From contig CANTFL010001403.1 in NCBI GenBank assembly GCA_947650285.1, positions 1 to 64,000 of the forward strand: a DNA stretch of 64,000 bases. Reading direction: 5' to 3'. This DNA comes from Hyaloperonospora brassicae. Lineage: Eukaryota > Oomycota > Peronosporomycetes > Peronosporales > Peronosporaceae. The notes under the pieces are model-generated. The model was not told the origin of the DNA and ran no database searches. It saw nothing but the letters and a program-made list of their open reading frames with translations. Shown here one piece after another: positions 33,855-45,849 of this stretch. Within the stretch, counting starts at the first letter, position 1. Each line of letters begins with the position of its first letter. Both the position numbers and the translations under genes were made by a program.

Positions 33855-36429
33855 CGTCCGTCCGTGTACATCGTGTAGACCGTGATAATGTCGAATACCG
33901 CCTCGAAGGTGGATACCATGGATCTTGATTCTGATCGATAACTAGGTCCATAGATGAATTTTGATGCGGCTGATGCCATCATACTAGACGATTTCTTGAG
34001 AGGGTGACATCTAGCAGGTGAACGGTAGTGGAGGGCCTTTTCGGCTCGGAGCTCGTGAGTCTTACCGTAGAGATCGCACGCTCTACAAAGCAATTGGCAT
34101 ATGGCGCTTGTCATCCACACACGATAGTTCATATTTCATTCCATACAGGTTAGCCTAACTCACAACAAAGTGCTTAAGTAAGTTCGAACATCGTTGTTGA
34201 GTAAGAAAGTATCATTGGTTCGTCTTTTGAGCGATGAGAGTCAGGTGCCCATGTGTGGTGCACGACACTCTTGGGCACTTGTGCTTGCAATGACGTAAGG
34301 TTTATATAGCCTTGAGAGATCAAGGGCGATCTGACTTTACCTTCTCAAGTTATAAATTGAGAGACTTTACGAGTCTATGTCTTCTTTGAACATAAAAAAA
34401 CTGTGATTGCCAAACTTCATGAATTTAGTGATTCTCCGAAAAGCTGGACGACACGAAGCAAAAAGCTTCGGTACCACATATGCTCATTAACACTATATTG
34501 AAGGGCTCAGTTAAGCTTTTTTTGTTGATCCGATATGCATGATGTAATAAAGCCCTTGCAGAACGTGGCGTCATTGTGACAACTTCGTCCTATTTTTACG
34601 ATTTCATAACTTTCTCGTCTAGCTCGAACAAGCTAAATTCAGTATGTAAAAGAGTGTCTTCATAATGAGGGAGACTTGGTAAATGACATTAAATTTAAAT
34701 TTAGAAGAAAAATAAAAAGGGAGCCGCCACTCGCTACTCACTTTTCGCTATCCACTACACATCTTCCATTTTAAAATATTGTAATTGGCCAAATTTATTA
34801 TTAGAAAGGAACACACTAATGCTGATCTCGCTCGCGATAAACGAACACTCTTTATTATTACACAGACTTCTATATTCAAAAATTCATTTACATCAGCATG
34901 GATCATTTTCTTTACATTGGTATTTGGGGCAGCTTCCTCGACAAGAGGTCATGAATGTAGCACCCACTTCAATCGGGTCTAGAATGAAGCGCATCCAATA
35001 AAAAAATGAAGAGGGAACCTCGTACAGGCAGTGAGTTATTCTTAGTCATTTAGGTGTGTAACCGACAGCGAAGGTCTTCAACACATCTGTCCCGTATATC
35101 GGCGGGAGTCCCATTGGTGCTCTTAGGCATCAATCGTTAGGACACTAATCGCAGAGTTCTACTCAGTGGGATACATCGTAGTTTGAAGCTGTGATAAATA
35201 ATTTGCGGCCTGTACGTCGATGTGATAACTGCGGAGAATTAGGGGACAACAGAAGAGGAAGATGTCGTCAATCTTTTCAATGCTCGTTATGACTGCACTA
35301 GTAATATATATAACGCTCTTGGTACTGACAATGACTGGAAACAGATTTAGATACTAACTAAAATTAAATGAGCAGTACCTCGACATGACAGCGCTTGCTG
35401 AGAGTCAACAATATCGCAAATTAGCTGAAAAGCGATGTAATAGATGTCTCCTACTTAACGAGTTTATTGTTCACGTGATCTTTGCGCTTCGTTGATTTTC
35501 TTTAAGCTAATTTACATTTAGTCAATTAAAGCGCGATAAAAGTATGCAGTGTTTTCAAATTGGACGATGAGTGGTGGTTAGCGAAAAAAGGAGTAACGGC
35601 TACCTAATAAAAATGCGCAGAAGACGGACCATTTGCGAATATTGCACCAAAATAGTAAGAAAAACTAATCCAGCATTGTGTGCTCTACGACTGAGTGTGC
35701 GCAGGCTTAAGCGCCTTGAAATAAACGTACATCTTTATAATTATTTATTATTTCATCAAAAAGAAAGGTTTCATTTGTGATACCCAACATTCGCTTTACT
35801 AAACGACAAAATGCTTTGCACCTTCAAACGCATCCCAAGCTTGTCGTCCATTGCTAGATTGTAGACCCACATTACTTCGACCTCGTTCATTCCCTGTATG
35901 GGGTGACAAGTCACCATGTCTTGCTGTTACCTTGGTAGTAACGAATTTAACACGAGAAAATGCTGCGCATTGTTAATTGGTGCATAAATGATGACGTACA
36001 TGATGAACAATTCACGAAATAAGGCAGCGCGGGACATATAAACAATGGAGCAACGAGCAGAATTCATATTGGAAAGATGGCGAAGATTGTGGACCTATCG
36101 CAGGTGGTCACACGGATACTCTACCGTCGTCTCACAAAATGGCTACAACAACTGGTAGTTAGGCTAGTGGCGATCTGTATATTGCCGTTCAGAACCTGCA
36201 AAGACAGGTTCAATCTTGCCATCTGCCGTATTTGACATGATCCGTGCGAGCGTAAGTGCATCCGATCTTTCTACGTGCACATAGAGTGCGTAGCACAATA
36301 TGCGCTCACTCCTTTAGTCTACTTCCTTGGCCAAGTCGCTCTATCATCGATACTAAACAGAATAATCACGCTCACGCCTCGTCATTTTGTATTCATATAG
36401 CAACCGTACTGGCATATCAACACTTAATT
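33855..36429. other. AT-rich intergenic sequence, nothing recognised
   Basis: About 2.6 kb downstream of the pectin lyase gene. Only short ORFs without motifs, and no clear repeat until the third Crypton-like copy begins. Confidence 0.55.
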
Positions 36430-38346
36430 GCAAAAGATTCCGACAAACATGGCAGATTAGTAATTAATTATCTGTTTGACTCAATTTATTAATATTGTAG
36501 CCCTACGCCACTGCAAAGTAATCTCCACGATAACATTATCACTGAGGTCTATGCCGAAGTATATCTGCGCAGTATACAAAGGCTAAGTCATTATCTGCAT
36601 TGAACTGAACTTAAACATCCTAATACGCTAGCACACTTCAATAACTAGACAGCACAGGAACATGAGCATTCAGTCGTTAGTGCCAGCCAACACCAAGTCG
36701 GTCATGTCTACGGCAGTGAACAACTTTAAGAAATTCCTTGCGTCGGGGTCCGTCGCAGTCGAACAGCTTAACGCATCCATCCTCAGTGACTCGTCTGGTG
36801 CCTGCTTCGTCGCAGTTATGGAGAAGTTTGCCATGCACCTCGCCTACCTCAAAGGCAGAAATAGATGATCAAGCATGAAACTCTAGGCTCTTCTATTATA
36901 GTCAAGTTACGAAGTGGCTGCTACAATAATTTTCTTCACAAAGGTCAATCGTGTACGGCAAACTACTCGAGATGGCGCGCACTCTGGAGTGCCATACATG
37001 ACAAGAGTGAGAGGATCCATGAAGAAAGCTGCATCATATGCAAAAAAATGAGATTCCATTACTTATGTAACACATCGACATGACTATTACGATTTCAATG
37101 GACTACCAGGACGCTAAACTTGTGTGCCTACTGTGCCAAGCCTTCGATCGGGTGTCTGAAATGTCGCTTGTCCGCAAGCGAGATCTGTCCTTTAGCGCCA
37201 ACAACGTTGAGCACGTGCAGCAATCTCAATGAAAAAGGTTGACGCAGAAAATTGTGGCGTACGAGGCGTTGCTTGCAGCTAGAGCTATTTCGGAACCCAT
37301 CTCCATTAAATCACGATATATATTGCACATAGTAGAAGATATCGAAAGTACCTTCCATTACAACTTATCTACCTGGTTAGGATGACCAGGACGCTGTCTA
37401 TGTCAAGTGCATCAAATAGAAACGTCAGCATTTTATCTAGTTAGTATGCTTCTATAATCTAGCGATGATGGGCAAAATTTTATTAATGAGACATTGTCTT
37501 CTTAAACTAGCATCCTTCCATCTCTTCATGTATAGTCACTAATCGCACGTGAGCGGAAGATACACAAAGATATATTGTCAACAGCATCAGCGTCAAAAGT
37601 ATCTACGGCAACAGCAACAACAGCGACAAACATCAACAACAGCGATACCAGCTGCATCAGCAACAGCGGTAACGGCTGCATCAGCAACAGCGATAACAGC
37701 TGCATCAGCGACAGCGATATCAGCAACAGCATCAACAGCAACATCAACAACAACGTCGGTAAGAATAACTTCAGACTGCACAAGCGATGGAAAAACAGAG
37801 CAACAATAACACCGGACTACACATGATATAGATAACAGAACAGCAACAATACCAACAACGTCAGACTGCACCTGCCAACACTTCGACTATGCTTCATTCA
37901 CGTACTGCACGGCCGCCTGGGTTATCTTCGTCGCTGAGTGTCAACTAGCAGACGCAACGATGTTGACGCATGGTGTGATTGACCTACGGAATGAATTGAC
38001 CCACACGCACATGCCTGATAAGTAGTCTTGTACGCAATAAATAAAGCATCAGACCGTTTAACTTGCGCTTTAGTCGCACCTCGTTATCCCAGCCGCTAAA
38101 AGGTACTACGGTAAGAGCTGTTCCTTGTACAGTATCACGTCTCTTCCTGTAGCACCGTTCAGCGAGGATTGAGTCTCGCTTGTCATTGGTGCACGGCCGG
38201 TTGTGGTGCCATCTCAGGCCAAAACCAAATACAGTGAATCGACATTTAGCGTCCAATTTTATAGCTCCCCTAATTCTAGGACCTTTCGTATTATAAAATA
38301 CATTACTTATTTGTCGGAATATCTACCGGAATTAAAAAAGGTAGGA
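36430..38346 (+). mobile_element. Decayed Crypton-like element, copy 3
   Basis: Near-identical to 221-2175 and in direct orientation to copy 1, starting at aaagattccgacaaacatgg and ending around the tgtcggaatat...catggtatcga sequence. The 5' outer part seen in the palindrome arms (1-220) is missing, so this copy is either truncated or shows where the mobile unit really starts. Its CAG/CAA tract (37600-37755) is shorter than in the other two copies and its right-end octamers have decayed. Confidence 0.55.
36662..37230 (+). pseudogene. Crypton-like tyrosine recombinase fragment (copy 3)
   Basis: Identical first frame (ATG at 36662, 68 codons) and the same downstream stops and frameshifts as the copies in the palindrome. 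It still contains the DRVSE box near 37150. The same inactivating changes in all three copies mean they descend from one already broken master. Confidence 0.5.
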
Positions 38347-39640
38347 ATCCTCATGGTATCGAAGAGGATACGTCGAGTCATGTAGCTCATTGAAATGTCA
38401 ATGTTTTGTTCCGATAACATTTTAGATCTATCAATCCGCTTCATTTTACGTCAAGAATCACACAAAATCGCTGACGATAGAAAATTAGCGGACACAGAAC
38501 CGCCGTGATGATCAAAATGTCTTTATCACAATGTACTGCAGCTTCCTTGTTTCAAAGTTACGACCTTTAGTGCGTGGTTTAGGAAGCAGAAGCTCAATTG
38601 CAAGCCAATCACATTTCTTCTTACGTCTCTTCTATCTCGTTACAAAAATACTCGTACCTTAGTTTTATTAACACAACACGTCAAAAGAAACGAGTACCTT
38701 CGACGTGCTTTGTCTGAGTGCAATTCATCGATCGCAGATTCTTCTGCATAGTGGTGACGCACTTGCCTAGATTAGACCCCTGTTACAGTCTTCCTCATGC
38801 GGGAATAACTTCAGTACAGCTCTCATTTGACTCGTAACATGACATCCTTGTTGTCAGCATACCCTTCGTAATTATTCCAGCACGTTTGTAAGCTTTACGG
38901 CTACGCTCACACTCGAATTGCGTGCAACTTGCATTCCCAGCTTCACATCCACGTGCTTCGTGCTACTGAATGTCGCCATATCTGTGGTCTGCTTGATGGA
39001 TGCTTGATGGCGATGCGCAACTCCGCTGATAGTGCCACTATCAATTCTGATCCCAAAATTATGAGCGATTTCCTGGTGATATTCTGGACAAGGGAAGATC
39101 ACGTTATCGTCCACCGGCATGTTTTGAAAGAAGAGATTGGCAATGACCTGCGGCTCCAATTATTGTGCAACCTGTCACTTGATTGATTAATTGATTGGAA
39201 TTGATGGGGTCGGCAAGAGTCAAGATGGTTTAAGGTTTGTTTTCGTGCAAACGTTCCTCCTCGTGCTACAAGCACGTTGATTGCATGTTATGAATGACTG
39301 ACAACGAATATCGCTTTGGAATTTGCCACACATAAACAAATTGTTCTTCTTTTCTTTGCGCTAGTAACGCCCTGTGCTTCGCTGCGATAGCTACCTACAT
39401 AGCGCTAAAGCTGTTAAAGATGAGTTGCCGATGGCCACTATCTTCATTATTCCACCCGCTGTGTCTACAATATCCGCTCCAATCGCCGCGAATGCAAAAG
39501 CCTTTTGCTCTTTCGGTTGTCAACCAAAAGGCATGCGTACTACCATCAGTACTTCCCCGTAAGCAGACTCTCAAGGCTGTTTGTCGCTTCTCTGTAACGA
39601 ACAACATCCGCTTTTACAGACATATACAAGGTACCTACAT
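38347..39640 (-). other. Possible coding remnants, unidentified
   Basis: On the minus strand two segments look protein-like. 38872-39159 includes MPVDDNVIFPCPEYHQEIAH and TKHVDVKLGMQVARNSSVSV. About 39390-39560 in another frame reads KEQKAFAFAAIGADIVDTAG followed by GIMKIVAIGNSS. Stops separate them and no family is recognised, so this may be a decayed gene or nothing. The rest of the stretch (38347-38870) shows no feature. Confidence 0.25.
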
Positions 39641-39686
39641 TGACACTGTGTAGTCAGGTGCCTCAAATCCTCACGTACAACATACG
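39640..39686 (+). repeat. Left part of an older LTR interrupted by the Gypsy insertion
   Basis: The sequence leading into the insertion (gtgcctcaaatcctcacgta) joins, across the ATACG duplication, to 48008-48378, which resembles the same LTR family. Homology of this short left part to the LTR is weak by eye. Confidence 0.35.
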
Positions 39687-40155
39687 TGTAACGGGGCAAG
39701 CTGTTGCTCAGATAACTGAGCAAGGCCTTGTATTGATAATAATACAAGGGTGCGTACGCCCGACGTCACGTACACGTGGCGTGAGGAAGCGCGACCAAGA
39801 AAATACAGAACCCGAAAGCTCTGTCGTGAGGAAAAATTAGAACTGTTATTTAATATAGTTATTTTCTTGCTAAATCATATTTCGTCTTAATCGAACTATA
39901 TAAAATTAATGTATCCTATGTAAGCCTTCTGTCCACAACCCATTGCGCGCGTCCATCAGCGCTTAGTGGTCAAATTGGTTGACGTACACGTTACTCCAAC
40001 CAAGAAGTGGACCCATCCACGAATATTACCCTTAGAGGTAATATTCCGACAGCATCGCTTTTCTCGAGTGATGTTGATTAAATATTATCAAAATAGATAA
40101 TTTTCAAAACTTGTACTTTCGTACTAATTTTTATGTAACGGGCTCACCCGTTACG
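39687..40155 (-). repeat. 3' LTR of the Gypsy element
   Basis: Matches 47538-48007 almost throughout. The terminal base reads G instead of the expected A (cccgttacg). The minus-strand sequence just before it (aagggatgggtgac, 40156-40169) is a plausible polypurine tract. Confidence 0.95.
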
Positions 40156-40265
40156 TCACCCATCCCTTAACCATCAGTCACTATAGTGTGTGTTCAATTT
40201 ATTGAAGACAGAGAGACCACCGTCGTGTCGCTCTGGAAACGGGGAGCACTTGTTGGTCTTTCCCT

Positions 40266-40282
40266 TCTCATTTCGACTTTAC
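40266..40282 (+). promoter_or_regulatory. Inr+FPR-like promoter of the antisense ORF
   Basis: ctTCATTTC-type sequence: TCATTTC at 40268-40274 fits the oomycete initiator YCAYTYY exactly, and gACTTTAC at 40275-40282 follows as a flanking promoter region with one mismatch. It lies just before the ATG at 40288 and points antisense to the retrotransposon polyprotein. Confidence 0.4.
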
Positions 40283-40287
40283 ATCGC

Positions 40288-41955
40288 ATGACGAGTCCGT
40301 CCATGCGCTGCGCGAACCAGGCTGCGTTTGAGGCGGATGCACGGATGCAAGCAGCCGGAGGGAAAGACACTCAAGACTCGGTAGCAGGCGGTAATGCGCC
40401 TGCTGATGCTAATAAGCAGCCTGCAACACCCATAGTTGCAGGTACATGTGGTCATCCGCGTGCTGCTTTTTCACCCGCAGAATCGTTCGCGGGTGGAAGT
40501 CCTATGGACATCGACCCTATTTTAGAGGTGATCTATTCGGGTGAGTCGGATTCCCCTCCTGACTCCAAGTCGTCCGCAACGACCGACCGTACGTTTGCAG
40601 AAACGAAGACTCCTGCGCCTCACGGCAGTCTCGACCCTGAATTGCGGCATGAGATGTTCGGTTCATCCGACGATTCTGGGAATTCATCACCGGGATCGAG
40701 CCGATCGCGCTCGTATTCACACGAAGCGAGTGTGCAACATGAGGACGTACGTCCTCATCACGATATTGATGACTCTTCGCGGAGTCATCGTAGCCATAGA
40801 CGCAGTAATGCGAGGTGCTGCGGCAATCCTGGTGTCAGTGATTACGTTGGCACCACGCAAGAGGAGCAAGATCGTGACGCGTTACGATCTGCTCCTGAAA
40901 ACAAGTAATGGATGCCTTCCGTGATCGAGATGAGAAGGTGAAAAAGGTATACCACTGGGAGTTGTCGAATCCCCACTCTATAACTCGCCAAGTATCCATG
41001 GACTTGATCCCAGTGCGAATCATTATCGCACTAAGCATGACTTCTACATCGATGTCTTCTTTAGAAATTGATTGTAACACGGCAACCGATAGAGAGACGA
41101 GCTCTCTATGTTGCAGGCGTGGAATCTGTTCATCGGCAACATTATGAATGTTGACCGAAAGGTCTGGCTGGACAAGCTAGATGATGCTCGCAGCAGGTTT
41201 GATCTGAAGTCGCATACTAGTGCTCAATACAAATTGCACCAATTGTCTCAAGAGACAGGTTTACCTTTCCTCTCGTGGGGAAAGAATTGTCGGAGTTGTG
41301 TTGACAACTCAGTTCGCGCCATTAGGGATGCGTACCTCCTCCCTAATCAACCCTAACGGAGGGCTCGCATCTCGACCGAGATGCGTCAAAGGATTGAGAA
41401 CCTACAATACCTAAACGAACGCGGCGGGTATTCCTAAGACGATGGCCCTCCATCCAAGGGTGTGTCTTGTCATAGTTCTCGACAAGACCGGGCACATCCA
41501 TCATCATCTGGGAGCGGGGCATCCAACTGTTCCAAGAGGGTGGATACCCTCGCCACTAGACGAGGTAACTCGTAATTGATCCTAAATCGTCATGGTGGTC
41601 AAAGATACGGTCCACAAGAAATTGTTGACCACCGTGGGAGTCAACTAAATGATTTGGAGGAGGTAAAACCTCATTCAGGTTGTTCTGCTTACCATCTCGA
41701 CCCGCACGAGATGGATCGCGCAATTGTTGAATTGCACGAGGACTTAAAAAACGAGAGGGACAGGTGTTACGCTCGCACCGACACTGTGCGGCATCACCGC
41801 AATATCGCGAGACCGAGAGTGCGAAAGACCGTGCTGAGTACGCGGTCGCGGAACTGCATTTCGAGCGCAATATCCGCTCCCTCGTTGAGGAGATGGGGAC
41901 GGCACGCATGGTTATCTCTCGGCTGAACGGAGATATCTCTTCGTTACGCATTTAG
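40288..41955 (+). pseudogene. Antisense accessory ORF of the Gypsy element, frameshifted
   Basis: Starting at the ATG at 40288, the first frame runs 206 codons to 40908 and is rich in Ser, Asp and His (SRSRSYSHEASVQHEDVRPH). The sequence then continues in shifted frames that still look like protein: 40908-41040 (RDRDEKVKKVYHWELSNPHS), 41108-41356 (DVRKVWLDKL-like, with KLHQLSQETGLPFLSWGKNC), about 41645-41770 (CSAYHLDPHEMDRAIVELHE) and 41770-41955 (AEYAVAELHFERNIRSLVEE). The last part is coiled-coil-like. In total roughly 550 codons broken by several frameshifts. No domain is recognised. It lies between the chromodomain-like tail and the 3' LTR on the strand opposite gag-pol. Confidence 0.55.
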
Positions 41956-42046
41956 ACTGATTGTTTGGAGCGCGAACGCAAGAGCCTGATAGAGTTTCTT
42001 GAACTTGGTGGTTATATTCATCGTCGGAAGAGGTATCGTACTGACA

Positions 42047-42301
42047 TTACGGCCGGAGACGTCCCACGTAAAACGTAGGATGCGTATGCATCCTACGTGG
42101 CAGTTCGATCGTGTATGCGTTTCCTCGTCGGCGCAGCACACTAAAGGGGTCGATGTACTTGGGCAGTAGTTTACTGCTGCCCACATTGGTCACTACGTCT
42201 CTAGGTAGATCAACCGTAGTTAGTAGGAATAAGTCGCCTTCGACAAATGAATGTATATTTACTCTCCCATTCTTGTCAGCATTCCGTTTCTGACGGTCCA
42301 T
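42047..42301 (-). pseudogene. Gypsy chromodomain-like/post-integrase tail
   Basis: Reads VEGDLFLLTTVDLPRDVVTN and then KLLPKYIDPFSVLRRRGNAY, the SH3-like post-integrase domain (KLLPKYIGPFxVL in the family), ending HPTFYVGRLRP. The downstream chromodomain proper is not obvious. Confidence 0.75.
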
Positions 42302-42339
42302 TGCGTAAAGATGGAACCCTGTACGAAACGGACCACTGC

Positions 42340-42790
42340 TTAACGAGCCAGCAGAAATCTTTCTGCTGACTCGGCATTGTTTATTTTAGTTCGCCTAGTG
42401 CAAACTGAATAAAGAGTTCTTTCCTCTTTCTGTTCATCGGCAAGGATGTCTTCATCCTCGATGGAATAGTCGTTGTCGATGCTGAGAATACCAGCATAGT
42501 CATCATCATCTGTTTTAATAATAGCGTCATAGCTATTACTGAGGTGATCGTCTTCATAGATGTCGACTTGATCGACACAGGCATCATAGGTGACGACGTT
42601 TGCGTCGGCACGTGATGAGCAAGAGCCAGGACTATTTTTGCTCGAGCGAGTACCTCCCTCATTATCCAAGCGTCACACTCTAACAGGGTAGGCAGACGTG
42701 GATGGTGCAAGCCATTCACGAAGAACGGTGTGTGCTGCGTAGAAGCATGAACCAAATTATTGATGGCAAAATCCACCATCGGTAGAGATT
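42340..42790 (-). pseudogene. Gypsy integrase C-terminal linker
   Basis: The segment after the integrase core (VDFAINNLVHASTQHTPFFV at 42720-42779) matches the end of the core domain. It is followed by a very acidic stretch (DDHLSNSYDAIIKTDDDD), a variable insert. Frames shift between the two. Confidence 0.6.
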
Positions 42791-42794
42791 CGCT

Positions 42795-43226
42795 CTAACT
42801 CGAGAACGAGTGGACGTATCCTCGAAAGATCTTTTCGAGGACACATTTAGCACGTTTCGTCTGACTATCTGTTTTGGGATGTTCGGATGTCGACATCTTC
42901 AGCCTTGTTCCGAGTGAACGGAACACTGATTGCCAAAAGTCTACCGTGAGCCGATGGTCACGGTCTGACACGAGTTCACGGGGTAAACCGTGGAGTCGAA
43001 ACACTGTGTGGATGAATACACGCGCACATCCGTGTGCAGTAATCGACCCGGGGACAGCAGCAAGATACGCCATCTTTCTGAACCGGCCAACGAACACAAT
43101 AATACCATTATTCTTGTGAGCGTCTTCGGGTTTCCCGAAGACGAAGTCCATGGAAACGGACTGCCACCACTCTTCAGGGACAGGTAGGGGCTGTAAGGGT
43201 GAACGGGATGAAGGACTTGGCTTCAC
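42795..43226 (-). pseudogene. Gypsy integrase core, catalytic Glu lost
   Basis: Long open segment with WWQSVSMDFVFGKP (first Asp), LPRELVSDRDHRLTVDFWQS (second Asp) and HPKTDSQTKRAKCVLEKIF. The last motif is normally Q-T-E-R, and the Glu of D,D35E is Lys here (codon AAA at 42855-42857, one G-to-A change from GAA). Even if expressed, it should not be able to integrate DNA. Confidence 0.88.
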
Positions 43227-43729
43227 GTGTTGACGATCCTCGCAAGCTCGAATTTAATTGCGCACAAACTGATACTGGTGGAGCCAGTAAAAGTCACGAT
43301 GTACTGCAAGGTTAGTCTTTTCCCGACCTTGATGACCACCTGTTGGGGCATTCGACATTCATACAAGATGCGCAAGCGCAAATTGTTATGATTAGGAACG
43401 ACGACAAGAGAGGTGTCGTTAGCAACTGCTGTGCAATACAGCAGACCATTGCGAGCCGTGTACTGATCCAACAAGGGACGGCATAAGGCCGACAAATCCG
43501 ACAAGGATTTCCGGGATGAGTTTGCAAGATGAACCATCAAACGGAGGAGATTCGTATCTCCTGCGTACGCCTTCCGCACGTCGTCGAGTAAAGGCGACGA
43601 TGGCACGCCAGTTGACAGCGCCGCAATAGTGGGCAAGGCCTCACTATTGACTGGTGTAGTCGGCTCGAAATCAGGCCGACATGATAACGCATCAGCCACG
43701 ACGTTCAGTCGCTCTGTTTTATACTCCAC
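43223..43729 (-). pseudogene. Gypsy RNase H end and integrase zinc-binding region
   Basis: Begins EYKTERLNVVADALSCRPDF, the conserved connection after RNase H (N-VADALSRRPD), continues through a linker with LLDQYTARNGLLYC, and ends in a broken HHCC zinc-binding domain (RILYECRMPQQ). The frame changes before the second half of the zinc site. Confidence 0.75.
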
Positions 43730-44084
43730 GAAGAAGTTATACTCCGCGAAGAAAGAAAGCCGCCTCGCCAGTCTTGCGAGAGGTGGAGACTGTGAAAGGC
43801 CGTACGTAGTGATGCATGGTCCGTATAGACGATAAACGGTCTATCTCCCAAGAGATAGAAACAAAACTTAGCCAGTGCGTACTTCATGGCAAAGCGTTCC
43901 TTGTCATGCGCTGAGTAATTACGCTCAGCTGCTTGCAGCTGACGTCATTGATAGCAGATACCCATTCTGCACCATCGATATCAAATTGCATCAACGCACA
44001 GCCAATAGCAAAATCGCTGGCGTCACAGACCACATGAAATGGTCTGTCCTGATCTTCAATCGCCAAGATGGGCGATTGCTTCAA
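43705..44084 (-). pseudogene. Gypsy RNase H domain
   Basis: Reads FHVVCDASDFAIGCALMQFD (first Asp), ERNYSAHDKE-like sequence in a shifted frame, and FYLLGDRPFIVYTDHASLRT (Y-T-D-H-A-S-L, second Asp). This is the reverse-transcriptase-type RNase H of Gypsy elements, with one frame change between the two ORFs. Confidence 0.82.
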
Positions 44085-44261
44085 TCTTTTCTTGATGCTT
44101 TCAAAGAAACGCTAACAGTCAGCGCTCCATGAACAGTTCACATTTTAGTTGAGTAATTAAGAAAGATGCACAGTCATCTCGGCGTAGTTTCGCGAGTACT
44201 TGTGCAAGTACGCCGCTAACTCAAGGAACTTCCTTAGTCCCTTGACATCGACTGGCACGGG

Positions 44262-45130
44262 TCAGTCAATGCTCAACTTGATCTTTTCGTGATCAGGTCG
44301 TAAGCCGTGTTTACATACGATGCACCCAAGAAGTGTTATTTCGCTAGCCGCTAAGATAAATTTATTAAAGCTGGCGTACAACCTATGCTTGCGCATAAGT
44401 TGAAGAACCTGACGAACATAAGTTCTGTGAACTTCCACGTCCGTTTTTCCGTTCATATTACGGCTATGGACGAACACATCGTCGAAGTAACTCGGTGCAA
44501 ATTCCTGCACCGGTCTCAACAGATTTGTAACACATCGGTTGGACGTCTCAGGGGCATTGCTCAGCCCCTGTGGCATCACTAGCTACTCCCACAGCATACC
44601 ACTGGGGGCTCACTGCTGTGTACGACATGTCCCGCTCACGCATGAGGATCATATAGAATCCATCCATCAGGTCCATGGGCGAGATTAAAGTAATCTGTGA
44701 TACACCGTTCATGATTACGTCCTTCCTCGGTATCGGTGTCTGATCCGGTACCGTTGCAGCATTCAACTTGTTGAATGCGTGCACTATCCACCATCCTCCT
44801 GTGGCCTTTCACACACAGAAAGTCGGAGATCTGTGAGGAGTTGCTTAATACATCACATGGCCCGCTGCCAAGCGATCGGTAAAGAACTTATCGATCTCTT
44901 GCACTTGTTCACGAGGCAGTGGCTACTGCTTCATGACACAGTACTTCGAGCCCGGTCTAAGCTCGATCTCGTGTCGATTGCCTTTGTCCTTAGTCAACTC
45001 GCATGGCACGGATTCAGGAAACACATCCTACAATTCGATCAAATCCTAATACAAAGGATTTGCATGAAGCGAAATCCGCGATTAAAAATTGTATCGCTCA
45101 ATCCGAGTCTTCTCATCGAGGACACTTTCG
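44262..45130 (-). pseudogene. Gypsy reverse transcriptase
   Basis: 44548-44784 reads AFNKLNAATVPDQTPIPRKD, the finger/palm start of RT, then ISPMDLMDGFYMILMRERDM (D-L-x-x-G-F/Y). 44262-44579 reads MPQGLSNAPETSNRCVTNLL and FAPSYFDDVFVHSRNM with the catalytic Y-F-D-D at 44478-44489, then ITLLGCIVCKHGLRPDHEKI. One frame change and stops separate the parts. The N-terminal portion (to about 45130) is decayed. Confidence 0.9.
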
Positions 45131-45849
45131 TCCATAGATGAGCTGCTGAGAACCCATTAGTTCTACGCAAATACTGTTGCCGACCGAATATCGGCCACAT
45201 ACTCATCCTCTGTGACGAGTATGCATATCTTCTTGACTTTGCCACTACGCAGATCGCGCAAGAACCGTTTTGACTCTAGCGTTGGCAATTTAGTTATCTC
45301 CGAAGTTAACTTCGAAGGCACAATCAGACCAAGCGTATAAGCGCATACGCTTTATCCGTCATTGAACAAGACGTTCAACGTCTCGGTTTCTTCCTGGGAA
45401 CTTGTTTCCACAAGTTACTCAGGGCCTAATCCCCCAGTATTTACCTCTTGAGGAAGTCCTTCCTCAAGCACGTGAAGACTTATACCCTCTACGTCTTCTG
45501 ACTGTGGCTGTGAAACCACAGTCAGGTCTCGGTACTCTACGGTCGGATGTCCAGTCGACCTAGGATGACCGTGTTGACCTTTGGCGGCAACAGGTTTCTT
45601 ACTTCTACGACGTTGCTCGCTAGGCATACGTCCATGTCCCGGTCCACTCGGCTTATTCGAGTGGTGGACCTTCGGCGCTGCCTGTACATCTGTACATCCG
45701 CCGGGATCTTTCTCGATAGTGTAGAGATCAGCTAAACTGAGGTCTTGTGCAGTCGTGATAACGACCGTACCGCAAGTGAGGCCATCGCACTCACTCGAAG
45801 TACATCCACACGCCTGTGGATGCTCCGAGACTTTCATCAGATGGCACTC

